From an uncultured Rhodospirillaceae bacterium (GTDB lineage: Bacteria > Pseudomonadota > Alphaproteobacteria > Rhodospirillales > Casp-alpha2): a DNA stretch of 64,000 nt. The stretch lies in contig CAJWCU010000002.1 in assembly GCA_913030825.1 (NCBI GenBank), forward strand, positions 235,155-299,154, read 5' to 3'. Below the pieces are notes generated by a model. It was not told the DNA's origin. It searched no databases and saw only the letters and a program-made list of their open reading frames with translations. A program made the position numbers and the translations under genes. Shown here one piece after another: positions 8,289-16,187 of this stretch (the stretch's first letter is position 1; each line of letters starts with the position of its first letter).

Positions 8289-8738
8289 ATGACCATTAGA
8301 AACCGAATTCAAGCGGCCATCTTTGCGGTCTTGCTCAGCGCTGTTACTGCCGTTTCTACTCTTGCGGCCGACCGGCCTGATGCCACCATCATCAAGAACC
8401 CGCAGTGCGGCTGTTGCGAAAGCTACGCCGATTACCTTCGCGAGAACGGCTTCAAGGTAACGGTCAAGGCATCCCACGACCTTACCTTGATGAAGCGTGA
8501 GATGGGCGTGCCTGATGACTTCGCGGGCTGCCACACCATGGTGCTCGATAAATACGTTGTCGAAGGCCACGTCCCGGTTTCCGCCATCGACAAGCTTCTG
8601 GCCGAACGTCCGGACATCAAGGGAATTTCCCTGCCGGGCATGCCGCAAGGATCACCCGGAATGTCGGGTACAAAGACCGCCCCCTTCACCGTCTATCAAT
8701 TCGGCCAAGGGCCGGCAAAGGTCTTCACGGTCGAATGA
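8289..8738 (+). CDS. DUF411 periplasmic copper chaperone (CutG-like)
   Basis: 149 aa. Sec signal peptide ending TLAADRPD, then the DUF411 core: NPQCGCCESYADYL (the metal-binding CGCC), HTMVLDKYVVEGHVP, and GISLPGMPQGSPGM. DUF411 proteins deliver copper to periplasmic oxidases; a DUF411-type chaperone is, as I recall, the third gene of the R. capsulatus cutFOG operon, which fits here. Start 8289 is chosen over ATG 8283 because AAAAAGG is then eight bases upstream. Its stop overlaps the next ATG (ATGA). Confidence 0.9.
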   Translation: MTIRNRIQAAIFAVLLSAVTAVSTLAADRPDATIIKNPQCGCCESYADYLRENGFKVTVKASHDLTLMKREMGVPDDFAGCHTMVLDKYVVEGHVPVSAIDKLLAERPDIKGISLPGMPQGSPGMSGTKTAPFTVYQFGQGPAKVFTVE

Positions 8739-9184
8739 TGGCGGACTTCAAACCAACCGCCTTCATGATGGTTGCGGCAACCGTCGGGTCAATTTCCCTG
8801 CCGGTTGCCGCGCAATCACCCGAGACGGACAACCTTGCCCGGGGCCGCACGCTTTACCAAACCCACTGCGCCAGTTGTCACGGCAAGAACCTGGAAGGGC
8901 AGTCCGATTGGCAGATCCGCCGGCCGGACGGCCGCCTGCCGGCCCCGCCGCATGATCGAACGGGACATACCTGGCACCATCCAGATGAGCACCTGTTCCA
9001 GATGACCAAGCACGGTCTTGTTCCGCCGTTGGCACCAGAGGGATACGAAAGCGACATGCCGGCGTTCGGCGATGTTCTTTCGGACGACGAGATCTGGTCC
9101 GTACTCGACTTCATCAAAAGCACCTGGCCGGACCGTTTTCAGCGTCGGCAGCAGGACGTCACCAAAAGGGCGAATGAGAAATGA
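8735..9184 (+). CDS. Exported c-type cytochrome, GHTWHHPD family
   Basis: 149 aa. Signal peptide, then CASCHGKN haem site. A conserved run RRPDGRLPAPPHDRTGHTWH follows, with YESDMPAFGDVLSD supplying the axial Met and FIKSTWP near the end. A clear paralogue lies at 41864-42340 with the same motifs. Small mono-haem cytochromes of this type recur in copper-resistance clusters; an electron-transfer role with the oxidase or thiol-redox proteins is inferred. Start codon overlaps the DUF411 stop; stop overlaps the next small gene. Confidence 0.87.
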   Translation: MMADFKPTAFMMVAATVGSISLPVAAQSPETDNLARGRTLYQTHCASCHGKNLEGQSDWQIRRPDGRLPAPPHDRTGHTWHHPDEHLFQMTKHGLVPPLAPEGYESDMPAFGDVLSDDEIWSVLDFIKSTWPDRFQRRQQDVTKRANEK

Positions 9185-9324
9185 GCGATATGATGGGAAC
9201 CGATTGTGCCATGGGCTGGGGAATGACCCTGGCGGGCGCATTGGTCGCCGGACTGGCATTGTTGGTCGCGGCGGCATTGATCAAGTATCTGTTCACGAGC
9301 GGCGGGAGAAGCCGCCTTGAGTGA
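9181..9324 (+). CDS. 47-aa single-pass membrane protein
   Basis: Small gene between two overlapping genes: its ATG overlaps the cytochrome stop (ATGA) and it ends just inside the next reading frame. The product starts MSDMMGTDCAMGWGMTLAGA and has one transmembrane helix (LVAGLALLVAAALIKYLF) and a short basic tail. Its size and its place before a DsbE/CcmG-like gene recall CcmD, but there is no recognisable CcmD sequence. The tight overlaps on both sides make real translation likely. Confidence 0.7.
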   Translation: MSDMMGTDCAMGWGMTLAGALVAGLALLVAAALIKYLFTSGGRSRLE

Positions 9325-9904
9325 AATGCTCCTTGAAGCAGGACAAAGGCGCCGCACAGCGATTTTGTTCTGGGGGCCTGTGATGGTGTTCGCGGGCTTG
9401 GCCACAGCGCTGGGTTGGGGTTTGACGCGCGATCCGAAGGTGCTGCCCTCGGCCCTGATCGATAAGCCGGTGCCCGAGTTCAATCTGCCGCCGGTCAAGG
9501 GACGAACCTCGGGCCTCGCGTCGGCGGATCTCTCGGGTGAGGTGTCTATCGTCAACGTATTCGCTTCCTGGTGCCTACCATGCAAAGCGGAACATCCGAT
9601 TTGGATGGATCTCAAGGCGCGGAACGTCGTGCCCATTCACGGGCTGAACTATAAAGACACGCCCGATGATGCCTCGGCTTGGCTCAACCGGCTTGGCGAT
9701 CCCTACAAGCGGACAGGCGCCGATCTCGATGGCCGTGTCGCCATCGACTGGGGTGTCTATGGCGTGCCGGAAACGTTCATCGTCTCCGCCGACGGGCGTA
9801 TCGCCTACAAGCACGTGGGGCCTGTGACACAGGTAATCGTGGACGGCACGCTCATGCCCATCGTCGACCGCCTGCGGCGGAAAGCCGAAGGGGCAAAGCC
9901 ATGA
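9317..9904 (+). CDS. DsbE/CcmG-like membrane-anchored thioredoxin
   Basis: 195 aa. N-terminal membrane anchor (AILFWGPVMVFAGLATALGW), then a TlpA/DsbE domain with FASWCLPCKAEHP (CxxC active site) and the cis-Pro loop GVYGVPETFIVSADG, which is diagnostic of CcmG/DsbE. It reduces apocytochrome or copper-site thiols in the periplasm. The preferred start is TTG 9317, with GGGAG eight bases upstream; ATG 9326 is the alternative. Together with the next two thioredoxin-fold genes it would supply reductant for the cytochromes and copper proteins of this operon. Confidence 0.88.
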   Translation: MSEMLLEAGQRRRTAILFWGPVMVFAGLATALGWGLTRDPKVLPSALIDKPVPEFNLPPVKGRTSGLASADLSGEVSIVNVFASWCLPCKAEHPIWMDLKARNVVPIHGLNYKDTPDDASAWLNRLGDPYKRTGADLDGRVAIDWGVYGVPETFIVSADGRIAYKHVGPVTQVIVDGTLMPIVDRLRRKAEGAKP

Positions 9905-10461
9905 CCGTGATGACGCGCCGTCGGGCCATGACGGTCATGGCCGCGGCATCCTTGATGTTGCCGGCTGCCGTCGCAGGCGCCGCGGGAACGGCTAAGACCT
10001 TTAACCTGCACGATGCACCACTGCCAATGCCGGAGGTCGCGTTCGCGTACGAAGACGGCCGGCCCGGATCTCTCGCGGACTTCCGGGGTAAACATGTGCT
10101 TCTAAATATATGGGCAACATGGTGTCCACCCTGCCGCGAAGAGATGTCGACGCTTGACCGCCTGCAGGGCCTTCTGGGCGGCAACGACTTTCATGTGTTG
10201 CCACTTTCGATCGACCGGGCGGGAGTGAAGGTCGTGCGGGATTTCTATGCCAAGACCGGCATCGAGAACCTGAAAATCTACATGGATCAGAATGCACGGG
10301 TCATGCGTGTCCTGAAGTTGGGCGGGTTACCGACGACCTTCCTGATCGGCCCAAGCGGGCAGCAGTTGGGCGGGTTGGTCGGTGCCGCGGAATGGGATGC
10401 GCCAGATTTGGTCGCCCTGTTCCGGGACCGGATTGCGTCAGCAAAGAATCAAAGGAGATAG
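9901..10461 (+). CDS. TlpA-family periplasmic thiol-disulfide reductase
   Basis: 186 aa. N-terminal signal sequence (RRRAMTVMAAASLMLPAAVAGAAG, possibly Tat-like), thioredoxin fold with NIWATWCPPCREEM active site and LGGLPTTFLIGPSG cis-Pro loop. TlpA-type reductases keep SCO and CuA-site cysteines reduced, which agrees with the SCO gene just downstream. The start overlaps the previous stop (ATGA). Confidence 0.9.
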   Translation: MTVMTRRRAMTVMAAASLMLPAAVAGAAGTAKTFNLHDAPLPMPEVAFAYEDGRPGSLADFRGKHVLLNIWATWCPPCREEMSTLDRLQGLLGGNDFHVLPLSIDRAGVKVVRDFYAKTGIENLKIYMDQNARVMRVLKLGGLPTTFLIGPSGQQLGGLVGAAEWDAPDLVALFRDRIASAKNQRR

Positions 10462-10465
10462 AGCG

Positions 10466-10753
10466 ATGAAGAATGGACAACAAGCAGTACCCGCGGTTTC
10501 AACCGCCCAACGCGCCGTCAACAAGCTCTGGCCCTATGTCACCGGGCGCCGTGGTTGGATTCTGTTCGGGCTCGCCGCCATCGGTGGCGGCCTGGCGATG
10601 AACTGGGGCACGGTGGTCGCCCTGGGCCTGGCGCCGCTTCTTCTTGGTGTGCTGCCCTGTGTCGCCATGTGTGCGCTGGGCATGTGCATGAGCGGGGGGA
10701 GCGGAAAATGTTCGTCCAAGCCAGGGGAGAAGGAAAAGCCAGACGATGTCTGA
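10466..10753 (+). CDS. Small two-helix membrane protein, Cys-rich end
   Basis: 95 aa, AAGGAG eight bases before the ATG. Two hydrophobic helices (GWILFGLAAIGGGLAMNW; LGLAPLLLGVLPCVAMCALG) and a cytoplasmic or periplasmic tail with CMSGGSGKCSSKPGEKEK. The cysteines and methionines in helix 2 (PCVAMCALGMCM) could bind Cu+. Similar short proteins occur next to SCO genes, but I do not recognise a named family. It overlaps the SCO gene by 8 bases. Confidence 0.75.
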   Translation: MKNGQQAVPAVSTAQRAVNKLWPYVTGRRGWILFGLAAIGGGLAMNWGTVVALGLAPLLLGVLPCVAMCALGMCMSGGSGKCSSKPGEKEKPDDV

Positions 10754-11420
10754 CAGCACTTCCAGCGCGCCGAAGGATAGCCCCCGTCTCCGGGGTGTGC
10801 GATGGGCCGCTTGGGGACTTGTCCTGATCACGGCCATGGCTGTGGCCGGTATCGCCGGCTGGCGCACCTTTAAGCCGGAACCGCCGTTGCCCACGGCACG
10901 ACAACTTGGCCAAGCCATGATCAAAAGCCAATTCACACTGACAGATCACCACGGTCATACGGTCACAGAGAAGGACTTCCATGGACGATGGCAGCTTGTG
11001 TTTTTCGGGTTCACATTCTGTCCCGACGTCTGCCCGACAACGCTCTCGGTCATGGCCCAGGTTCTGGATATTCTGGGGGAGGACGCGAACAAGGTGGCAC
11101 CGATGTTCATCACGGTTGATCCGGAGCGCGACACAGCCGAGGTTATGGCCGAATATGTCGAGGCCTTCCACCCGGATATCGTCGGCCTTACCGGCACGCC
11201 TGAGCAGATCAAACAGGCTGCGAAGTCGTTCCGGGTTTTTTACGGGAAAACCGAAAAAGCCAACGCGCCGGGCGGCTACGTTATGGGGCATTCGGGATAC
11301 ATGTACCTGATGACGCCGGACGGCTCGTACGACGCGGTGTTCTCGGAAAACCTTCATCCGCCGGAGAAAATCGCGGCGGAGATCCAACGTCGCCTGAAGA
11401 ACGAAAGAATTGAAAAATGA
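10746..11420 (+). CDS. SCO1/SenC copper chaperone
   Basis: 224 aa. N-terminal membrane anchor (WGLVLITAMAVAGIAGW), then the SCO thioredoxin fold with the copper ligands: FTFCPDVCPTTLS (CxxxC) and the distal His in GYVMGHSGYMYL. SCO proteins insert Cu into the CuA site of cytochrome oxidase or act as copper-dependent thiol-redox factors. No oxidase gene is in view, so here a role in copper tolerance or in supplying the multicopper oxidase is possible. Stop overlaps the ATG of the PCuAC gene. Confidence 0.93.
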   Translation: MSDSTSSAPKDSPRLRGVRWAAWGLVLITAMAVAGIAGWRTFKPEPPLPTARQLGQAMIKSQFTLTDHHGHTVTEKDFHGRWQLVFFGFTFCPDVCPTTLSVMAQVLDILGEDANKVAPMFITVDPERDTAEVMAEYVEAFHPDIVGLTGTPEQIKQAAKSFRVFYGKTEKANAPGGYVMGHSGYMYLMTPDGSYDAVFSENLHPPEKIAAEIQRRLKNERIEK

Positions 11421-11830
11421 AATCACTGAAATTGAGTCTGTTCGCCTTCATTGCTGCCTTCACTCTGCTGATACAGGCACGCGGCGCGTCAGCAGGAGAC
11501 GCTTCAATTGTCATTGAGAAACCTTGGGCGCGTGCGTCTATCCTACAATCGCGGCCGGGTGCCGCCTATTTGACGATCCGCAATACCGGCACGAAATCGG
11601 ATCGACTTCTAAAAGTCACGTCACCAGCTGCGGGCATGGTGATGATCCATGAATCCAAAGTCGCAGACGGCGTCGCGTAAATGCAGGACCGCAATGAGGT
11701 GACTATCCTACTAGGAGCCGAAGTGGTCTTCCGCCTGGGCGGGCTGCATCTCATGCTCATAGAATTGCATGAGAAACCACGAAAGGGTGTAAATCTGACT
11801 TTGGCTTTGGAGTTCGAGCATGCCGATTCT
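11417..11830 (+). pseudogene. PCuAC periplasmic copper chaperone, broken
   Basis: The first 87 codons encode a signal peptide and the start of a PCuAC domain (IEKPWARASILQSRPGAAYL, MIHESKVADGVA). A TAA stop (11678-11680) then falls exactly where the family has the K of GVAKM. The frame reopens at once with ATG and continues MQDRNEV...LGGLHLMLIELHEKPRKGV...LEFEHA, the rest of the domain. The copper ligands (His/Met before the stop, Met and H-x-M after it) are split between the two pieces. After FEHA homology is lost. Most likely a nonsense mutation plus lost 3' end; stop-restart (TAAATG) giving two chains is less likely. Confidence 0.82.
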
Positions 11831-12008
11831 CGAGCTTGGGGCGACCAGCCCGGAATAACCCGGCCACAAACCGCTTCGTATAGGTCCGTGCGATATAGGT
11901 CAATGCGATGGAATTGACTGTCGGGTTTTCTTGCAGAGTGTAAGACACTTGAATATAGAACGGCCAGACTTTGCGGCCAATCTGCCGGGCTGAAGGGAAT
12001 GATTTGCA
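11831..12008. other. Gene remnant / unassigned spacer
   Basis: 178 bases between the broken PCuAC gene and the methyltransferase. The sequence abruptly leaves PCuAC homology. The minus strand is open for a peptide containing ALTYIARTYTKRFVAGLF, which I cannot assign; it may be a fragment of another gene brought in when the 3' end of PCuAC was lost. No terminator is evident. Confidence 0.35.
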
Positions 12009-12638
12009 ATGAATGATCGTCATGAGCATTGGAATGACGTGTATGGGGCCCGCGAAGAGACTGCGCTAACCTGGTTCGAGGCAATCCCCACCGTATCTCT
12101 CGAACTGATCCGTAAGTTCGCCGATGCAAACGACCCTATCCTGGATGTCGGCGGTGGCGCTTCCCGGATCGTCGACAGCTTGATTGATCTCGGCTTCAGC
12201 CGCATCTCGATCTTGGACCTATCCGAAGCAGGAATGAATGTGTCACGCTGCCGACTGGGGTCGCGGGCAGACAAGGTAACGTGGATCACAGAAGACGTAA
12301 CCAAATGGGTTCCCGATCAGCCCTGCCGGCTCTGGCATGATCGAGCGGTGTTCCATTTTCTGACATCAAAAGACGACTGCAGGGCCTACGTTTCGAGGAT
12401 GCTGTCAGCGCTCGAGCCCAGTGGAATTGCGATTATTATGACGTTTGCAGAGGACGGGCCGGAGATGTGCTCCGGGTTGCCTGTTATGCGTTATTCGCCC
12501 GAAGACCTGGTAGCCACCTTGGAAGAAATCGCGCCGGGTGCTTTGAAAACGGTCGATATGCGGAAGCATGTGCACATGACACCCAAAGGGAACGAGCAGA
12601 GGTTTCAGGTTTCTGTCTTACGGAAGGCTGGTCAATAA
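12009..12638 (+). CDS. Class I SAM-dependent methyltransferase
   Basis: 209 aa, cytoplasmic. N-terminal HWNDVYGAREETALTWFEAI, then the SAM-binding glycine loop PILDVGGGASRIVDSL, acidic ribose-binding ISILDLSEAG, and a DRAVFHFL motif. The W-x3-Y...L-x-WF start and overall size match a family of small soluble methyltransferases often near metal, tellurite or thiol resistance genes. The substrate cannot be told. It stands alone on the plus strand between the copper operon and convergent genes. Confidence 0.82.
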   Translation: MNDRHEHWNDVYGAREETALTWFEAIPTVSLELIRKFADANDPILDVGGGASRIVDSLIDLGFSRISILDLSEAGMNVSRCRLGSRADKVTWITEDVTKWVPDQPCRLWHDRAVFHFLTSKDDCRAYVSRMLSALEPSGIAIIMTFAEDGPEMCSGLPVMRYSPEDLVATLEEIAPGALKTVDMRKHVHMTPKGNEQRFQVSVLRKAGQ

Positions 12639-12648
12639 GATTTAGTTT

Positions 12649-12696
12649 GATCGCAGGCGCTAGGTGAAGAAACCTCCCCACTCAGAACCTGCGATC
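12649..12696. repeat. Inverted repeat after methyltransferase gene
   Basis: GATCGCAGG (12649-12657) and CCTGCGATC (12688-12696) are perfect 9-base inverted copies 30 bases apart, just beyond the methyltransferase stop. There is no T-run after the stem, so a classic intrinsic terminator is not supported. The rest of the 208-base gap to the convergent gene shows nothing I can assign. Confidence 0.4.
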
Positions 12697-12846
12697 CTGA
12701 TTCTCCCCTCGTTTACCTCGAATTTCGCCCTGCCAATTGTGTTGCTCGCTAACTACCAGCTTGCCGAATAAGAGGCGTAGTTGAATTTGAACATGATCAA
12801 TCTCAGTTCACCTAGGCAATGGAAAAGGTAAGTTAAATGCCGTCAC

Positions 12847-13380
12847 CTATTGAACGATCTGCATCCAGCCGGTGTGCCGGTCGACCTTGAGCTTCTGGAC
12901 GACCTTTCCGTCTTTGTCCGTGATTTCGACCTCGATCACATCACCCTCTTTCTCGCTGACATTGCCAAGTTTGACGTTCTGGTTTCCGCTCCAGGCCAAG
13001 CGGTGCTCCATCATATGCTTAACTTCATCGGCCGTCAGGTCGCGGCGCAGAACCTGCATCCCTCCCCAACCGCCCATCATGGGCATTTGGCTTCCCATCA
13101 TGCCGGACCCCATCATCGGCATCTGGCCCATCATGCCGTACCCGCCCATCATGGGCATTTGGCCTCCCATCATGCCGGGCCCCATCATCGGCATTTGGCC
13201 CATCATGCCGTACCCGCCCATCATGGGCATTTGGCTTCCCATCATGCCTTGGCCCATCATCGGCATTTGGCCTTGGCTGGAATTCGAGTTTCCGGAGCCA
13301 TGGGCGAACGCCGATGTGGTGATCGACATGGCCAAAACACAGGCCACGGCCAATCCGGCCAGCTTCGTTTTACGTGTCAT
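12847..13380 (-). CDS. Periplasmic Met-rich repeat protein
   Basis: 177 aa. Start ATG 13380 is chosen for its AGGAG eight bases upstream. Signal peptide ending SAFAHGSGN; then six 12-residue repeats, QMPMMGxGMMGx; then a small C-terminal domain of ~65 residues (DLTADEVKHMMEHRLAW ... VVQKLKVDRHTGWMQIVQ) that resembles PepSY-like folds. More than 20 methionines lie in the repeats, a composition typical of periplasmic Cu+/Ag+ binding. I infer a copper-binding protein; no named family is recognised. A TTGAC-N4-GTCAA box lies 87 bases upstream. Confidence 0.75.
   Translation of the reverse strand: MTRKTKLAGLAVACVLAMSITTSAFAHGSGNSNSSQGQMPMMGQGMMGSQMPMMGGYGMMGQMPMMGPGMMGGQMPMMGGYGMMGQMPMMGSGMMGSQMPMMGGWGGMQVLRRDLTADEVKHMMEHRLAWSGNQNVKLGNVSEKEGDVIEVEITDKDGKVVQKLKVDRHTGWMQIVQ
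13054..13269 (-). repeat. Six 36-bp tandem repeats encoding QMPMMG units
   Basis: Codons 38-109 of the Met-rich protein form six consecutive 12-codon repeats. Units alternate between a GGYGMMG form (identical in units 2 and 4) and a variable G-[PS]-GMMG form, so the array probably grew by duplication of 72-bp pairs. Both DNA strands remain open across it, which is a by-product of the repeat. Confidence 0.9.
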
Positions 13381-13466
13381 GATCAATCTCCTCTCACACT
13401 TTTTCAAAAGACGCGCCGAAATAACGACATCTTGCTTAAGGCTAAACTATTCTCGGTGTCGGTACT

Positions 13467-13480
13467 TTGACCTGCGTCAA
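13467..13480 (-). promoter_or_regulatory. FNR/FixK-like palindromic box
   Basis: TTGACCTGCGTCAA is a perfect TTGAC-N4-GTCAA palindrome, close to the alphaproteobacterial FNR/FixK consensus TTGAT-N4-ATCAA. It lies 87 bases before the start of the Met-rich protein. If it activates from a class II position (-41.5), transcription would begin near 13432. Control by oxygen or nitric oxide is inferred only from this box. Confidence 0.5.
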
Positions 13481-13524
13481 CTCCAGTATTGTTTGTTCGT
13501 TGAGCATCGCACCGTCTGGCCATC

Positions 13525-16185
13525 TCAAAAATTCAAATAGATATCCCGGGGAGTCGCAACGCAGTTGGAAATTTCGGATGCCACGCGATCTGAAAGCCTC
13601 GAACGCCCCCGGATTCCTATGGTTTCCGCGATGGCGGTCTCATAAGCCATTAGGCTGCCCAAGACTTCTTGCGCTGCGCGGATGCGCCAAATCCGTTCCT
13701 TGGCGACAACAGCAAGCGCGCCTTGAACCTTTTCAGCAATCGCGGTGCGAGCGGTCGGGTTAGCACGCAAAACCCGGCGCGCTTGAGTTAGGGCATTTTC
13801 TATTTCCGTGGAATGGCGGACCAGGGCTGCCTGGCCATAGGCTGTTTTCAACCGATCTATCAGATCGTCCGCAGGCATCACCTCCACATTCGCCTTTAAC
13901 TCTTGCAAAGCCTTTTGGAGGGAACCCACACGGTCTCCGTCATTGATCGCCTGGATCGCTTCGACCACGGGGCCATGAGCCGCATCAACGGTTCGCCGAT
14001 AACGAATACGTGCGTCATGGTGAGCCTTCAGCTTAGCCGCCATGTCGGTCCGCACATCCGTCCAGCCTGCCGGAATTTGGGCCGTTAGTTCGGCGCGTTC
14101 GTTTGTTAGGGGCTTTATGCGCGCTTCTGCCCGCCGACCTTCCTCGGACGAGGCCGCCCTACCGGTCCAGGAAATGATAGCCCGGTTTTGCTCGATCTTC
14201 TTGTCGATCCGCCGAATATCGCGTTCGATCCGCCGCACCCTGTCGTGGACCGGCCGGTAGGTCTGCGCCGCCGTGTGTATCGCCGCAGCGGTTTCGGTGA
14301 TTCGTTCCATCGTCGGAAACGCATTTTCCGCTTTCTCGAAGCTGCGTATTAGTTCGTTCTGAAGGTATGAAGGAAGTCCCTCCAGATTGATGTTCCGGGC
14401 TTTGCCGATGGCTTGCCTTATGGTCGTCCCGTTTATTTGAAACTCGTCCCTTATAAACTCTTCCATGCAGTACTGAAGCCGAGGATTGGTTGGCGGCGGT
14501 GAAGCCTCCGCCCCGAGCGAAACACGGGTCGGAAGATAGGTCACCAAGGTCGGATAGGCCGCAACCACACCAAGGACCAGCAACTGAATGGCGATGAAAG
14601 GCACAACGCCCTTGTAGATGTCGAGCGTACGGACGCCTTTCGGCGCGACCCCGCGCAAGTAGAAGAGTGCAAAACCGAAGGGCGGCGTTAGAAACGAAGT
14701 CTGAATGTTCAGCGCGATCATAACACCGAACCAGACAGCGGCGACGTTTGCTGCGGGGTCGGTCAGCAGAATCGGCGCGATGATCGGGACAACAACCACG
14801 GTGATTTCCAGAAAGTCGAGGAAAAATCCGAGGACGAAAATGATGATCATGGCGACTGCGAACTGACCCCAGAACCCGCCCGGCAGGCCACGCATGAAAT
14901 CACGCACCAGGTCCTCGCCGCCGAACCCCCGGAATGCCGCTGTCAGCATGACCGCACCGATCAGGATGGCGAACACCAGGGAGGTCGTCTTGGTCGTGTC
15001 CTCCAACACACGCTTTAAGGTGCCGCCGGTTGCCCATGTGCGCCAGAGGCTCCAACCGAGGGCGATGGCGAGGGCGCTTGAGGCGACTGCGGCGAGCACG
15101 ATGCCCGCGATGTCTGCTGTGCCTTCGATCTTTCGCAGATTGACGTGGAAAAGGGCATTGATGATGCCAAGAGCAACTAGGGCGGCGATGGCCAGTAGGG
15201 TCGGCCAGAAGGCATCACGCTGACCTTCACGCAGGCGGTATCCGGCCATCATGGCCGCCCCTGCGGCACCGACGGCGCCGGCCTGATTGACCGTGGCGAT
15301 GCCGGCGATGATCGAACCAAGAACCAAAAGAATAAGGGTCAGGGGCGGGGCCAAGGCGATGAGCAGCGCCGTAACGGCATTCTTGCCAGAGATATCTGTA
15401 TGCCTGTGCACCGGTGCCAGGTCTGGCCGCAGATAGGCCGTGACGAGGATATAGAGGACATAGAGGGCGATAAGGACCAATCCCGGCACGAGAGCGCCCA
15501 TGAACATCTCGCCTGCGCTGACCGATGGCACATCGAACTGGCTCGGCATCAGCAGGTCATCTGTCACGGTCTTGTAAAGGGCCCGCCGGGCGGCGTTGGC
15601 TTCGTTGACGGCGGTGGTGAGTTGGTGGACCAGGATCAGCAAGACGATCGACGGCGGGACGATCTGGCCCAGCGTGCCCGTGGCTGCGACAATGCCCGTC
15701 GCCATGGGCTTGGAATAGCGGTTCCGTAACATGGTCGGTAGCGAAATCATGCCCATGGCGATCACCGTCGCGCCGATCACGCTGGTGGTTGCCGCCAGCA
15801 AGGCGCCGACCAGGACGACCGAGACGCCGAGCCCACCGCGCACCGTGCCAAACAGACGCGCCATGGCGACGAGAAGGTCTTCGGCGACGCGCGACTTCTC
15901 CAGCATCAGGCCCATGAAGATGAACAACGGCACGGCGATCAACACATCCGTCCCGTCATTGTTATAAATCCCCCGAATGTTCATCGCTCCAGCGGATAGC
16001 CATTCGCTAGGGCCTCCGCCGTGGATAAAGAATGCATCCGGGTTTCCAGTGACCACCAGACCGGCGAACGCGGCCAGGCTGACGGCGACGATCGCCGAAC
16101 CCGGAATGGCGAATGCGACGGGAAAGCCCGAGCCGAGGGCGACGGCCAATATCACGACCAGTAGGACGAGGAAAAAGAGTTCCAT
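13525..16185 (-). CDS. TRAP transporter large permease with long C-terminal extension
   Basis: 886 aa, where DctM-type permeases are normally ~430 (or ~550-640 with inserts). Residues 1 to ~545 are a multi-helix DctM domain (LIAVPLFIFMGLMLEKS; GATVIAMGMISLPTML; ATGTLGQIVPPSIVLL). From ~550 to the end is a soluble, charged, helix-rich segment with coiled-coil character (DRVRRIERDIRRIDKKIEQN; ERAELTAQIPAGW) and no recognised domain. It imports an unknown organic anion with the DctQ subunit 2 bases upstream. No periplasmic binding protein (DctP) gene is adjacent. Confidence 0.88.
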   Translation of the reverse strand: MELFFLVLLVVILAVALGSGFPVAFAIPGSAIVAVSLAAFAGLVVTGNPDAFFIHGGGPSEWLSAGAMNIRGIYNNDGTDVLIAVPLFIFMGLMLEKSRVAEDLLVAMARLFGTVRGGLGVSVVLVGALLAATTSVIGATVIAMGMISLPTMLRNRYSKPMATGIVAATGTLGQIVPPSIVLLILVHQLTTAVNEANAARRALYKTVTDDLLMPSQFDVPSVSAGEMFMGALVPGLVLIALYVLYILVTAYLRPDLAPVHRHTDISGKNAVTALLIALAPPLTLILLVLGSIIAGIATVNQAGAVGAAGAAMMAGYRLREGQRDAFWPTLLAIAALVALGIINALFHVNLRKIEGTADIAGIVLAAVASSALAIALGWSLWRTWATGGTLKRVLEDTTKTTSLVFAILIGAVMLTAAFRGFGGEDLVRDFMRGLPGGFWGQFAVAMIIIFVLGFFLDFLEITVVVVPIIAPILLTDPAANVAAVWFGVMIALNIQTSFLTPPFGFALFYLRGVAPKGVRTLDIYKGVVPFIAIQLLVLGVVAAYPTLVTYLPTRVSLGAEASPPPTNPRLQYCMEEFIRDEFQINGTTIRQAIGKARNINLEGLPSYLQNELIRSFEKAENAFPTMERITETAAAIHTAAQTYRPVHDRVRRIERDIRRIDKKIEQNRAIISWTGRAASSEEGRRAEARIKPLTNERAELTAQIPAGWTDVRTDMAAKLKAHHDARIRYRRTVDAAHGPVVEAIQAINDGDRVGSLQKALQELKANVEVMPADDLIDRLKTAYGQAALVRHSTEIENALTQARRVLRANPTARTAIAEKVQGALAVVAKERIWRIRAAQEVLGSLMAYETAIAETIGIRGRSRLSDRVASEISNCVATPRDIYLNF

Positions 16186-16187
16186 CC

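Noticed and set aside
13054..13269. Regular 36-bp repeats resembling a CRISPR array
   Set aside because: The units are contiguous without spacers, stay in one reading frame and encode QMPMMG repeats of an exported protein.
12872..13540. Long plus-strand frames opposite the Met-rich protein
   Set aside because: They are produced by the repeat composition; they lack a ribosome site and signal, whereas the minus strand has AGGAG, a signal peptide and a folded C-terminus.
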